Shown here piece after piece: positions 47,901 through 60,262 of a DNA stretch of 64,000 nucleotides. Position numbers and translations under genes: made by a program. The DNA is from Muricea muricata (Eukaryota; Cnidaria; Anthozoa; Malacalcyonacea; Plexauridae). The notes beneath the pieces are model-generated. The model was given only the letters and a program-made list of their open reading frames with translations. It was not told the DNA's origin and did no database searches. Where the stretch lies: contig OY979730.1 in assembly GCA_963855995.1 (NCBI GenBank), positions 10,517,300 to 10,581,299 on the forward strand, read 5' to 3'. Numbering within the stretch: position 1 is the first letter of the stretch; each line of letters begins with the position of its first letter.

Positions 47901-50900
47901 CAAGATTTTTTTCAAACTTAGATAACAACGAGAAGAAAGCTTTCTCTCGATTGGGAAAACCATTCTTCAGCTACAAAAGACGTACAAACCAGAGAAACAG
48001 AACGAACAACTAAACCAAAAATATCCAGTGCTCAGGAAAATATACCTTCTGAAGAAAACATGACTAATAAAGAGAGTTCGTTGTCCAAACCAAAAAGCGA
48101 CAAAGTTGGAGATATGTTAGATATTTCGCTGACTAATGACGAGATGTGTCAGTTGATGGACGATGTGTCTTGGTCACCCTTGCAGATCAAGCCCATACCG
48201 CAGCAGGTTTTGGTTTCGCCAGCTAAGCAGTACGTTCGAAGTAAATCTACAGAGATGAAAAACCTAGGTGGTGCTGCGGTTGTCCAAAACAAAGCAAATC
48301 ATCAGGATACAGGTTTGTTATGATTGTTAGCTAAGATCCAATTAAATATGTAATTCCGATATAGCCTGTTGCAAAAACCCGCTCAGCTAATGAACTAATG
48401 TAAACTAATTAATAATGTTCTCTCCAAACAAACTAGCGAAAAATTTGACACAAAACTTTAGTTCATTTTCAGATGTTTATTATTGCGTGTTTTGCTCGTG
48501 GATTAATATCAGTATGTTTGAGAAACTTTTTTAAAGGTTGAAATCTTCACGACTGTTGCAACTTAATCGAAAACCAGGTTTGAACTTAGATGCGCACCGC
48601 TCAACGTTTTAGATTTACCGAAGGAAGGCTACAAGCGATTTTTGGTGTTGGAAGTGTATCGACGAGAAATCCTGGATGAAGCGACTACGAGAAACGCTGG
48701 CGTCGAGAAAGTTCTGAGATTGTTTGACGAGTCTGTTAGTTCTGAGAAATACTGTCAGTTGAGAGGGGATTGGGAACGAACCGAAGTGGAACATGGTGAT
48801 GTTGTGAATATCATTGGTGAGATGGTGTATTTGTTTATGTCCTGGTAAAACGAGGATAAGAATTGGCGAGAGTTGCTTCTCTCGCTCAGGTTTGACCGTC
48901 AACTCTGGCCGACTCTTATCAAATCTCATCCTGGTTTGACCAGGACATGGGGTTGAGCCAACACTCATGGAAGCAAGGGGTGTGCTGGATTCGGATAGCA
49001 CTATGTTATGGGACATATCTTATCACGAGCATCAAATACAAAGTTGACCAGGGTTCAGAACTTATATGAAGACACAAAACAATGTTAGTTCTAAATAGTG
49101 AATTGAAGTCAATGAACAACGCTTTCTTGTTATTGTTTTAAACATGTTGGAGTACTTCACTAGTTTAAAATGCCGTGTTTCCAGTAAATACATGCTCGGC
49201 GAACACAACCATCCGGTTTTATCCGCTACCCGGTAATAATTTTTCTATTGATCAGTATCCGTGAAAACGGCATCCGGCACATCCCTAATGCAGTCATGGG
49301 ATAGTTAATCGAGACATTCCTGGCAATGCGGGATTGCAAATAAGATGATATAAAAATCACCTGAAAAATATGATCGCTCATTGCTCTTGGATGCACTATA
49401 CCCCTCCCTTTCCCTCCTTCTCTTCCCTTTCCCTCACCTCCCGTTTCTTTCCCTCACCTCCCCTTTCTTTCCCTCACCTCCCCTTCTTTTCCCTCACCTC
49501 CCCTTCCTTTCCCTCACCTCCCCTTCCTTTTTCTCACCTCCCTTCCTTTCCCTCACCTCCCCTTTCTTTCCCTCACCTCCCCTTTCTTTTTCTCACCTCC
49601 CTTCCTTTCCCTCACCTCCCCTTTCTTTCCCTCACCTCCCCTTTCTTTTTCTCACCTCCCTTCCTTTCCCTCACCTCCCCTTTCTTTCCCTCACCTCCCC
49701 TTTCTTTCCCTCACCTCCCATTTCTTTCCCTCACCTCCCCTTTCTTTCCCTCACCTCCCCTTTCTTTCCCTCACCTCCCCTTTCTTTCCCTCACCTCCCC
49801 TTTCTTTCCCTCACCTCCCCTTTCTTTCCCTCACCTCCCCTTTCTTTCCCTCACCTCCCCTTTCTTTCCCTCACCTCCCGTTTCTTTCCCTCACCTCCTT
49901 TTCCTTTCCCTCACCTCCCCTTTCTTTCCCTGACCTCCCCTTTCTTTCCCTCACTCCCCTTTCTTTCCCTCACCTCCCCTTTCTTTCCCTCACCCCCCTT
50001 TCTTTCCCTCACCTCCCCTTCCCTTTCCCTCACCTCCCCTTCTTTTCCTCCTCCCTTTCCCTTTCCCTCACCTGTCAATATTGGTTCTACAGCGTTCCTG
50101 CCTCGAAAACATTTCAGTATATTCGTGAATGTACAGTAATGTCTGAATGATATAGGCCTCTTTGAAAGGTAGAAAGACGAGCAAAAGCAATGTACTTAGA
50201 GAGAATTCCCACTTTATCGTGTAAAACAACAATTTTTTTGTTTGTCTCGAACAAATTATTCCATGATTCTAGCTTCACAATAAAATGCATGATTGTTTTG
50301 GGAAAACACCAAGACATCGACAAACCAAAATCTGCCTCATTCTCGTTTAGCCCGGCTTTAAATCATTTCAACCACATCCTTCTCTCCAGGCAAGCCAGCT
50401 GAATCAGGTTCTTACATCTTGGACAACGAGGAAGAGAGTTACATCGTTGTCTATCCCGACATTCTCGTCACTCCCACGTCGATATCCACCTCGACGAAGT
50501 GCTTGCGGCGGAGTGTTTTGGACAAATATTTCAAGACGGAAGGTCAGAACCAGGTGATGTTCGTGGGAACTCTTCTTCATCGCATCTTCGAAGCTTCGTT
50601 GACGGCCAAAGGTAGGTCGTATAGCGCGGGGTAAGATCCCATCTACACAGTCAAAGACGGCAAGTCTGCGGCAGGCTTGTGGTTCCATCGAGTCTGATTT
50701 CCACAGGCTTGATGTAACTTGATGAAGCCAACAGGCTTGATGCAACTTTGATGTAATATTCCTTCGTTTTAGATTATATATATTTAGTATTAATTCTTAC
50801 AAGTCTCGTTTTATCTCATCCAAACTATATATCCTATATTTATTTGTTATTGTTTTTCTGATGTTTTTTAATGTGCTTACCTAAACAGAATATCAATTTG

Positions 50901-53900
50901 ACAGGTGTACTATAAATCGCATGTAATAGACCTTAGAAGTGCTTACCTCGCGCGGTTTTCAATGCATATAAATACGAGATAAATTTTTCCCACATTGCAT
51001 TGCAATTCATTATTTAACTCTGGCGTGACGTAAGGACCTCTAACGTCTGTTACTATTACAACGGTCATTCCGATCATTCAATTAGGTTCAACCGAAGAAG
51101 TCGTACATTCTCAATACTGTATCTATCTTCCTGTGTAGATTTTTCTGAGAAGTTTGTTCTCGATCGCGCCACACATCTGTTACAGCAGCCGTCCAACCTT
51201 GCCGAACTCTACGGTCTCGGCATCTCCGAGGACGAAGTCTTGGCGAAAGTTTCCGAATACAAACCGTTCCTTGCCGAATGGGGTTCGAAGTATTTCAATG
51301 CTCAACCTCATCCTATTCATGGTGTAATTGATTTCAAAGATGGCGGAGTGTCGAAAAGTACGGGTGAGAGTCACGTGGCTGTGTGTGTGTCGCAGGTGAT
51401 GGATATTGAGGAATGTGTATGGTCACCGAAATTTGGGCTGAAAGGTAGAGAAAATGTTAATTGATGAAGTGACACTCCCACTTGTCTGTTTACCTACAGT
51501 ACTTATTATCTGCACATCTATCCACCGATTTGCCAACACACTAATCTAACTATCTAGATACCCACTGTACCTAGATACCCACATAGCTACCCACCCGTCT
51601 AAGTACTTACCCACCTGCCTACTTACCCATTTAGGTATTTACCTACATACTCATCTGGGTACACACCAACCTACCAATTCACGTACGTACCCACCTACCT
51701 CCTACTTACCCAACTAACCACCCACTCACCTATGCACGTTCTTACCTATCCACCTACCTACTTAGCAACCTTCCTACCTTCCCACGTACATATCAACCTA
51801 CCTCCTGCTTACCCAAAAACCCACCCACCTGTTACTTACCTACTCACGTACTTATCCACCTACAGTACTTATCCACCTACAGTACCTAACCACCTACCTA
51901 CCTACCCTACCAACAAGGTTCTTACCCACCCACCTATCTGGCTTCTTACCCACCTACCTACAGTACCTACCCACTTACCCACCTACCTACCTACCCTACC
52001 ACCCAGGTTCTTATCCACCTATCTGGCTACTTACCCACCTACCTGCAGTACCTACCTAACCACGTAGGTTCTTACCTATTCACCCACCCACCTACCCTCC
52101 TTAACCTTCCTACCTAACAACTTGGCTACTCAACCTAACTACCTACCTACACAGTTGCTGTACCTGCCTGAGCGCCCACCTACATACGTATTAGACCTAG
52201 GCCTTGGCTCACGTGTTTTGCTTATGTCATCTTTCCTTGCAGGTCAAATAGATTCTTCCGTTGAAGTGAAGATCAACCGAAATCCAAACATCATGAGGAA
52301 GAATCCATCTCTGAATGAAACCTGCGTTTTGCCTTTGGAACTGAAGACTGGAAAATGTCAAACGAAACTAGGTATACAAAGTTTTGGACAAGCTGCAATT
52401 TTCCAACGTTTTCTTTACTTGTGCCTGACCATACAGATGATGCAGTAAAAGAGTTTAGAAAAAACCAAACATGAATCTTGTCAACAGACTTGTTGCAAGT
52501 TGATTGTCAAAACTTGTTATCCACAGGCTGGCTGCAAGTTGTTTCAACAAGTTGTAGCAAGTCCGCAAATGACAAGTTGCAACAAACTTGATTTCAACTG
52601 ACTTGTTGCAACTTGACGAAATTAACAAGCTTGTTGACAAATTGTAAGAACTTGCAACATTCCGTGGCTTGTTATTTGAACTATTTAGGCTCCGTTGAAC
52701 ATCGAGCTCAAGTAATACTCTACAGTCTGATGATGATGGAGCGTTACAAGGACACGTTAGGCACGGGACTGTTGCTGTATCTGAAAACGGGAAATATGTT
52801 GGGAGTGCCAGCATACATGCACGAGAAACGTGCATTGGTTATGAAGAGAAATGAGTTGATACGATATCTGGCCCATACTGGTACAAGAGTCACGCATACA
52901 ATGCCAGGTAGGATGGTTGGGCTACCGTTTGATATCAGGATGCGTTCACATTGCTTGCTCCGGCTTGATGATAACAAGTCTGCTGCAAGTTGTGAACAGG
53001 CTTGATGCAAATTGATTGTCAAGACTTTTTATCCACAAGCTTGATATAAGTTGTTTCAACAACTTGCAGCAGGTGTGCAAATATCAATATTAAGTGTGAT
53101 TTTGTAACTTGATGAAAGCCAACAGGTTTTATACATACTTGCTACAACAACAACAACCAACAACAACAACAACAACAACAAGAGCAACGCAAGTATTTTT
53201 TGTTACAGCTATGCTTCAGGATGAATTCAACTGTAAATATTGCCGTCAACTGAATGTTTGCACAATGTACCACAAGAGTGTTGAGCACGGAGACAAGATG
53301 AGCGCGGGAATGGGAAATCTGTTTGAGAAATCAACAAGTCATCTCTCTCCTGAACATCTCAAGTATTTCTCCCATTGGAATGAGCTTATCGCTCTCGAAA
53401 CTAGAGCTATGCAGGTACTTAAGTACGATTTAAAGATGTCTGTGGTCTTATTTTGCTCTCACTACTATGTCCAATATAAAATATGCCTGACCACGGCGTG
53501 AATCAAACCTACGACCTTTGGAATGCTAGACCAGCGCTCTGCCAACTAAACTACTCGGTATAGCAGGGTGAGCTATAGTAAACCAAGTTCTAAAGGAGCA
53601 AGAAATGTTTTGAATCCATGTTTTGGCGAACAAAAAACAGCTTGGCTTTTTTACGCCAGTAATTTACTTAAAATCTGTGTTCAAATGGCGAGTGAAGATG
53701 TTATGGTGTTTAATGTAAGACAGAAACTGTAAACATTGAATAGGAAGTTGAATTAATTGTGAATCTACTGAAAACTCTATGTACTGGTTAAAAGTGATAT
53801 ATATTTAGTAAGTCTCAAACATATTTTCTTTTTTGTGTAGGAGACTGCTAGTGATCGCGATATCTGGTGTCTGCGTGGGATAGAGCGGGAACAGTTGGGA

Positions 53901-56900
53901 TATTGCTATAGTAATATGTCTCTGGTATCCTGCAGTGTCTCTCAAGAACCCGGTCGGTACTTGAACAACTTCAAGAAAGATAAAATCAAGTCCCTCGCCG
54001 ATGCAGCTGATATGCATTTGGTTAAAGGGGATTATGTTGTTGTCAGCCAGGAAGATGGGATCATGGCATTGACTGCAGGTATTATTTAATGGTAGCGATG
54101 ATGTAGTTTTGGCTGTTGTGGTCTGTGTCTGAACTACCTTGACTTATCTCAAACCATAGCTCAAACGTGGTGGTGGTCCAGTGTAGGTAGTATTTTACAA
54201 TAAGCTGTCGTGGTTTGTGTCTGAACTACCTGAAAAAGATATCTCAAACGTGATGGTCTAGTGTAGGTAGTATTCTACAATAAACTGTCGTGATTTGTGT
54301 CTGAACTACCTGAAAAAGATATCTCAAACGTGGTGGTCTAGTGTAGGTAGTATTCTACAATAAGCTGTCGTGGTTTGTGTCTGAACTACCTGAAAAAGAT
54401 ATCTCAAACGTGGTGGTCTAGTGTAGGTAGTATTCTACCAAAAGCTGTCGTGGTTTGTGTCTGAACAACCTGAAAAAGATATCTTAAACGTCGTGGACTA
54501 GTGTACAGTAGGTAGTATTCCACAATAAGCCTGAAAAAGACATCTCAAACGTGATGGTTTAGTGTACATCGTATTCCACAATAGCAATATGTATATTTTC
54601 GCAGGTTTTCTGAGAGAAATTTCAGGAGAATGCATTTCAGTGTTGGCAGAAAAAGACCTGACGCAAAGGTGCGTTAAACGACCAACTCGAAATCTCTTCC
54701 TAATCATTCCTCTATAAAATTATCCAAGCTTCCAAAATCATCACTAACAACATGCTTGCTTGAACACATCTTTGTATTTTAGTTACCACCACAACAGTCG
54801 CCGTGAAGGCCATTCTCCATTGTATCGCATCGACAAAGCAGAACTCTCGGCTGGAACCTCCATACAACGGTCAAATCTTGCCAAGTTGTTTTTCGCCGAC
54901 AGCGAGGAACATGCGAAAATTCGCCGTCTTGTGGTGGATCTCGAGTCGCCAAAATTTTCGCGACAAAATGCAGTCGTTTCCTCGAGTCAGGTTTGTGGCC
55001 CGTGGAGTAGCCATTTGTCTTCGCGGTAAGAGAAAAAAAAACTTTGTCGTGCATGATTTTTCAGGAAACTAAATTAATTAATTGAATGGACCTTAACCTT
55101 TTAGACGGAATTTTGAAAAAATCGAAACAGGTAAAAATATTACCACATCTTGGAAGAGCATCGTAAACTTAGTAAAATTGCAAAGTTTCGTTGTAAAATG
55201 TTGTATACTATAGAAAATGTAGTAAATTTTGTATACATTTGTATTACGGGTAGAAAATAATACCCAGTTGATACCCTTGGGTATTCATTTCTCACGGATA
55301 ATACAAAACTACAGAAAATTTGCCAACTTCGCAAGGCTATATTTTTTATAGTTTACAACATTTACAGTACAACCCAACTTTGCAATTTTACTAAGTTTAG
55401 GATGCTCTTTCAAGCTGTGGTAATATTTTTTCCTATTTCGATTTTTTTCAAAATTTCGTCTAAAATGTTAAAGGTCCATTAACCTTGTCCAATCAGACTT
55501 GTTGTAAAATTCTTTCAACATGGCTTATAGATCGTGATATACAATGTTCTGTATCACGACTGTATCAATCTTGTTTGAACAACCTTGCAATTCCAACCTT
55601 GCTATTGCATGCTTACAGTACTCCAGACTTGGTACATCAATTGGTACACCATCAGAAACGCGTTATATAGTCTGATTCCGACTTGTTACCTTGCTGTCAT
55701 CAAGCCAATATCAGGATGTGTTTACATCGCTTGCTCCAGCTTGACGATGTCAAGTCTGTTGTGGATTTTATCGGTGTGATCCGAGTTTGACATCAAGTTG
55801 CCTCGAGTCTGTTAGCTTCATAACCGGACATCAAGTCTGTGAAAATCAGACTTGGTGCAACTTGATATTTTGCAGACTTGCTGCAAGTTGTTGAAACAAT
55901 TAGCACCAATCTTGTGGATAAAAAGTCTTGACAATCAACTTGCATCAAGCCTGTTGACAACTTACAGCAGACTTGTTATCATCAAGCTGGAGCAAGCGAT
56001 GTGAACGCATCCTGATATCGGCTTGCTGACTGCAAGGTAACAAGCCTGCAGCAGACTTGCTGCTAAAACTATGAGAAATTCATAGCTGTGTTATCCACTG
56101 CAGGTCGAAGACATCGCCATTCAAACCGAGCCAAAACAACAAGGAGCTTAACGAGATCCTCCAAGACCTGAACATTGATCAGAAGAAAGCGATAAGAAAA
56201 GTGCTGACGGCTCAAGATTACGCTTTGATTTTGGGATGTCCCGGAGCGGGAAAAACACACACAATTGCTTGTGTAGTGCGAGCTCTTGTAGCGCTTGGAA
56301 AGTCTGTACTCCTCACGAGTTACACCCATTCTGCTGTGGATAACATCCTATTGAAGCTCGTCCAGGTATAAAATCATTTCCGTGCAGAAAACAATTAGAA
56401 ATATGAAAAAGACATGTGCTTTGAAAAATAATGGTATTTTCTAAACTCAGGATATGAGCTATGTAAATGGAAGAAATTTTAGCGGTGTTCTTTCGATTTC
56501 AGGGTCATTGTCAAACCAACCACTGTGTCACCACTAGAATTTCTGTCTTGTTCTATTTAAATATGTAGCTCATATCTTGAGTTTGAAAGATGGCATTATT
56601 CCTCGTAGTATGTTCTAATATTTTATGCAAGTATGGCTCGCTATTTTCATAGACTTGTTGCAAGTTGTCCATTTTACCAACTTGTTGCAACAAACTTTTC
56701 AGTTTCATCAAGTTCACTGTTAAAATCAGGTTTGTTGCAGCTTGTCATTTGCAACTCCTCATTTGAAACAACTTGCAGCAAGCCTGTGGATAACAAGTTT
56801 TGACAATCAACTTGCAACAAGTCTGTTGAGAACAACGGACTTGCCGTTGTCGAGAACCTATTTTGCAACGCAATAATGCTAGGTTTTGTCTTCACAGAAT

Positions 56901-59900
56901 CAAGTGGATTTTTTGCGGCTGGGCTCGGTGCAGAAGGTTCATCCTGATATTCAGCCGTATGTTGCTTGTAATGCAGCAAGAAACATCAAGACAGTCAAGG
57001 AACTGAAGAATTTTTATGAATCGAAAGTAAGAACATCTATACGTTTGTGTTCTTGATGCAAGTTGTGGATTCTATCAGCTTGATTCAAGTTTGTCATCAA
57101 GGATTTTACCAGCTTGATACAAGTTTGTCATCAAGCTGCATCAAGCCTGTTGGCTTCATCAAGTCTGTGAGAATCAGATTTGATGCAACTTGATATGGAC
57201 AAACGTGCTTCAAGTTGTTGAAACAACTTGCATCAAGCTTGTGGGTAAAAAATCTTGACAATCAACTTGTGTCAAGTCTGTTGACAACTTGCAGCAGACT
57301 TGTTATCGTCAAGCCGGAGCAAGCGATGTGAACGCATCCTGATATCGGCTTGATGACTGCAAGGTAAGAAGCCTGCAACAGACTTGCTGTAACTTGTGCT
57401 TTTCTGGCTGTGTCGTTGGACACTAGTCAGAAGTGAGGATCGAAGTCACAATCTCAGCTCAAACCTTGTATTTATTTCTGTCTTCAGTCAGTCGTGGCGA
57501 CAACTTGTCTCGGTGTTAATCACAGCCTCTTCAATCAAAGATCATTTGATTTCTGCATCGTTGATGAAGCCTCGCAAATCACACAGCCCGTGTGTATCGG
57601 TTCTTTGAGACACTCGTCGATTTTCGTTCTCGTTGGAGATCAGTATCAACTGCCACCCTTGGTTCAGAGTCATACAGCAAGGTACGGAATTTGTAACCAA
57701 CGTCGTAGTTCGTGTTCGAAGTTGCATCAAATCTGCAGACTTGTACTGAATGCTTTTCGAACGACTTGTCAAGCCGATGTGCTTGCTTTGATTGTTCCAA
57801 TATTTCGTGAGGGGTAATACTTGACATTAATAGCCCTGTCACACTGTGCAATTTTTCTTGCAACTTGCAACGCAATTCTACTCTTAAGAGATGTAAATTT
57901 GTTACAAATGTTTGGTATGTTAAAATATATTAGCAAACTGTGATACAAACTTGTATTTGCCAACTTTACATCTCCCAAGAGTAGAACTGCTTTGCAAGTT
58001 GCAAGAAAAATTGCACCGTGTGACAGGGCCTTAAGTAATGCTGATAAATTTTTGGCCATGTGCGAGAAACGGAAACCGTAGTAGTCGAAGAAAAACGACT
58101 ACACAGCGATCGACTACACAGCCACAGGCTTGTTGTCAGTCGTTAATGTTATCGGCTTGTCAATAAGTTGCAACAAACTTGTCAATTTCATCAAGTTGCA
58201 ACAAGTCTGTTAAAATCAGGCTTGCTGCAACTTGTCATTTGCAGACTTGTTACAACTTGTTGAAACAACTTGCTGCAAGCCTGTGGATGACAAGTTTTGA
58301 CAATCAACTTGAAACAAGTCTGTTGACAACTTGCAACAGACTTGTCTTCAACAAGCTGTCACAAGCCATGCGAACGCATCCTGATATCGACTTGTTGATA
58401 ACAAGTCTGTTGCAAGATGTCAACAGACTTGTCGAAACTTGTGCATTTTTTCGCTGTATGTACATTTTAACCCTTTTCGTGAACACGTTTTGACCTCAAG
58501 CTGTTGATACAACTTCGCTATCTTTGATTGTTTAGAGAGAAAGGGATGGACGTCAGCTTATTCAAGCGTCTCTCGGAATTCCATCCCCACGCTGTCGTTC
58601 AATTGGAGTATCAGTATCGCATGCACAAAAACATCATGTTACTATCAAACACTCTCATTTATGACAATCGTTTGAAATGTGCTACTCAGGCGGTAGCGGA
58701 GACGTTGCTGGATCTACCACACTTGGACACTTTGCGCAAAGATATCGCTAGAATGGAGGAACAGCAACAAGGTGGGGTAACGTAGGATACGTTGTAGTAG
58801 AGCGGGATGCAATGAAGTACAGCCAGTAGCACAGGGGAGTGCATAGTTTAGATCGATTGCCATACTGTAGATTTTGACATATTAGATGGTGTACAAAGCC
58901 GTGCAAATTGCAACAAGTCTGTTGACATTTTGCGACAGACTTGTTATCAACAAGCCGATATCAGGATGCGTTCGCATGGCTTGTGACAGCTTGTTGACGA
59001 CAAGTCTGTTGCAAGTTGTCAACAGGCTCGTTTCAAGTTGATTGTCAAAACTTGTTATCCACAGGCTTGCTGCAAGTTGTTTCAACAAGTTGGAACAAGT
59101 CTGCAAATGACAAGTTGCAGCAAGCCTGATTTTAACAGACTTGTTGCAACTTGATGAAATTGACAAGTTTGTTGCAACTTGTTGAAAAGCCTGTGTCGTT
59201 TTGGTTCGTGTAAGGCTGAAACATCGAAGCTTCGCGTCTACACTTTCCAATTAGCGTAGTAAAAATCCTATTGTTCTCTCAGAATTATTCAAAAGTGTAA
59301 CACCAGAGCGTGTTGGATTTGTTGTTTACACTTGACTTTCCGGTACGGCACATCCTGGATTACTTTTCGTATCACCATTAAAGTGGAATGATTTTTGCTT
59401 CGCGGCTCATGCCGGATTACAGTGTAAACAACATCCTAATCTGATATTAAAATCTTCAACTATCTCATTATTGTATTATTTTGCAGTTCAATTTTCGTGG
59501 TTGTCACAAGTACTCGATCCACAGTTCCCGGTGCTGTTTCTTGATACCGACTTGCTGCCTGCTTCGGAAGTCCGCTCAGGTCGTAATGTTTCTAACAAAA
59601 GCGAAGCGGCATTGGTAGCGACCATCACACATAGTTTGGTGAAGTCAGGTCTCGACCGCAACGATATTGGTGTCATATCTCCGTACAGACAACAATTGAA
59701 ACTTATCAAACAGCAGTTGGATGTCCAACAGGATGATCAGAGGTGGGCGAACAAGTTGTTTCAATAAGTCAGCAAACGACAAGTTTCGACAAATCTGATT
59801 GTAAAAGACTTGTTGCAACGTGATGAAATTGACAAGTTTGTTGCAACTTGTTGTTGCAACTTGTTGCGACAAACCGGTAAAATTGACAACTTACAACACG

Positions 59901-60262
59901 TCTGTGACGTTTTTGGTTGTGCAGTGATTATGCCATTAATCGACACTTTGTTTTTCAGGGGCACCAGGCCACAACTCGACGTGGAGATCAACACAGTGGA
60001 CAAATACCAAGGCCGGGACAAGCTTTGCGTCGTCGTCTCGCTGGTCCGTAGTAACGCGGGCGGAGATGTCGGGGACCTGTTGAGAGACTGGAGACGAATT
60101 AACGTCGCGGTGACGCGAGCGAAACACAAACTAATTTTACTCGGATCGAGGCGGACTTTGAATCATAACATGTTATTCCAACAATTGCTATCGCTTTTGG
60201 AAAAAAATTCCTGGATTTATACGCTACCCAACTGCGCATGGCGTGGACTGTTGCCATGGTAA
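44936..60262 (+). CDS. DNA2: DNA replication ATP-dependent helicase/nuclease DNA2
   Basis: Nineteen exons: 44936-45004, 46172-46210, 46644-47561, 47922-48312, 48613-48816, 50390-50611, 51139-51444, 52243-52371, 52689-52907, 53209-53414, 53841-54078, 54605-54668, 54783-55025, 56104-56365, 56898-57026, 57488-57681, 58536-58771, 59487-59742, 59959-60262. They sum to 1,542 codons plus stop with every phase consistent. DNA2 trims long 5' flaps of Okazaki fragments and resects broken ends. Residues 1-472 are a disordered Ser/Asn-rich extension with a PIP-box-like DISKYFQK at 29-36. The RecB-type nuclease follows: H604 (GTLLHRIFE), D720, and E749/K751 in PLELKTGK. Iron-sulphur cysteines are C578, C841, C844 and C850. 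The SF1 helicase has GCPGAGKT (1127-1134), DEAS (1239-1242), DKYQGRD (1456) and VTRAKHKL. Human DNA2 (about 1,060 residues) lacks such a long N-terminus; yeast Dna2 has one. The end of exon 3 is the least certain (47561 or 47600). A possible ATTAAA poly(A) signal is at 60270. Confidence 0.95.
45240..45600 (-). repeat. tRNA-derived repeats, copies 3 and 4, in DNA2 intron 1
   Basis: Two minus-strand tRNA-like units (cores about 45265-45345, degenerate, and 45518-45588) share the gactcgatagctcaattggt head and the aacgaaaaattcgttgtctc flank of copies 1 and 2. The inverted ttcgttgt..acaacgaa flanks are present. Stem mismatches argue against working tRNA genes. Confidence 0.65.
46260..46565. repeat. 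CAACTTG-rich repeat in DNA2 intron 2
   Basis: Contains agtctgttggcttcatcaag, gtctgttggcttc and gtgatgtgaacgcatcctgt. Same family as in PRIM2 intron 3 and most later DNA2 introns. Confidence 0.75.
47690..47890. repeat. 'gagagttg' repeat in DNA2 intron 3
   Basis: Two units of about 80 bp with ctcaacgttcatgtcctggt, aaacgagaacaagagttg and tgagagttgatgag. Related to the tracts at 40440-40900 and 48830-48970. Confidence 0.75.
49400..50070. repeat. 20-bp homopyrimidine minisatellite in DNA2 intron 5
   Basis: About 33 tandem copies of tttctttccctcacctcccc, with the central copies identical. The plus strand is nearly pure C/T and the other strand G/A with GGGG and GGG runs, so triplex or G-quadruplex formation is plausible. 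ORFs of 187 and 252 codons here ([13 protein letters not shown] repeats) are artefacts of the repeat. Confidence 0.95.
51480..52180. repeat. Degenerate CCTA/CCAC tetranucleotide tract in DNA2 intron 7
   Basis: About 700 bp dominated by acctacc and cacctac words with few longer exact repeats. It is non-coding; the Thr/Pro/Tyr-rich ORF in it is a by-product. Confidence 0.85.
52480..52650. repeat. CAACTTG-rich repeat in DNA2 intron 8
   Basis: Begins cttgtcaacagacttgttgc and includes tatccacaggctggctgcaa and gtctgcaaatg-like words of the family. It ends close to the next exon (52689). Further family pieces in introns 9 and 13-18 are described in the findings. Confidence 0.7.
53490..53565 (-). 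repeat. tRNA-like sequence of a second type, DNA2 intron 10
   Basis: On the minus strand it reads taccgagtagtttagttggc, agagcgctggtctagcattc and ggtttgattcacgccgtg, a tRNA-like outline with AGC at the anticodon position but a poor T-loop. Probably a tRNA-derived SINE head unrelated to copies 1-4. Confidence 0.5.
54105..54595. repeat. 80-bp minisatellite in DNA2 intron 11
   Basis: Five to six units starting gctgtcgtggtttgtgtctg and ending gtagtattctacaataa. The four central units (from about 54203, 54283, 54363 and 54443) are 80 bp and nearly identical; the outer ones are diverged. Confidence 0.9.
55136..55436. mobile_element. Fold-back MITE, family 1, in DNA2 intron 13
   Basis: The inverted ends are aatattaccacatcttggaa .. 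ttagtaaaattgcaaagtt and its inverse aactttgcaattttactaag .. gctgtggtaatatt. It is a well preserved copy of the family also found at 1689, 27735 and 34330, showing that this family moved both in the array and in host introns. Confidence 0.8.
57833..58030. mobile_element. Fold-back MITE in DNA2 intron 16
   Basis: The arms gccctgtcacactgtgcaat / attgcaccgtgtgacagggc continue inward (cttgcaacttgca; ctactctt..aagagtag) for about 70 bp each. It is non-coding. Confidence 0.85.

Noticed and set aside
49370-50139. ORFs of 187 and 252 codons encoding Ser/Pro/Phe repeats
   Set aside because: They are read through a 20-bp tandem repeat inside a DNA2 intron; the repetition removes stop codons by chance.
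51732-52067. Thr/Pro/Tyr-rich 111-codon ORF
   Set aside because: Degenerate tetranucleotide tract in DNA2 intron 7.
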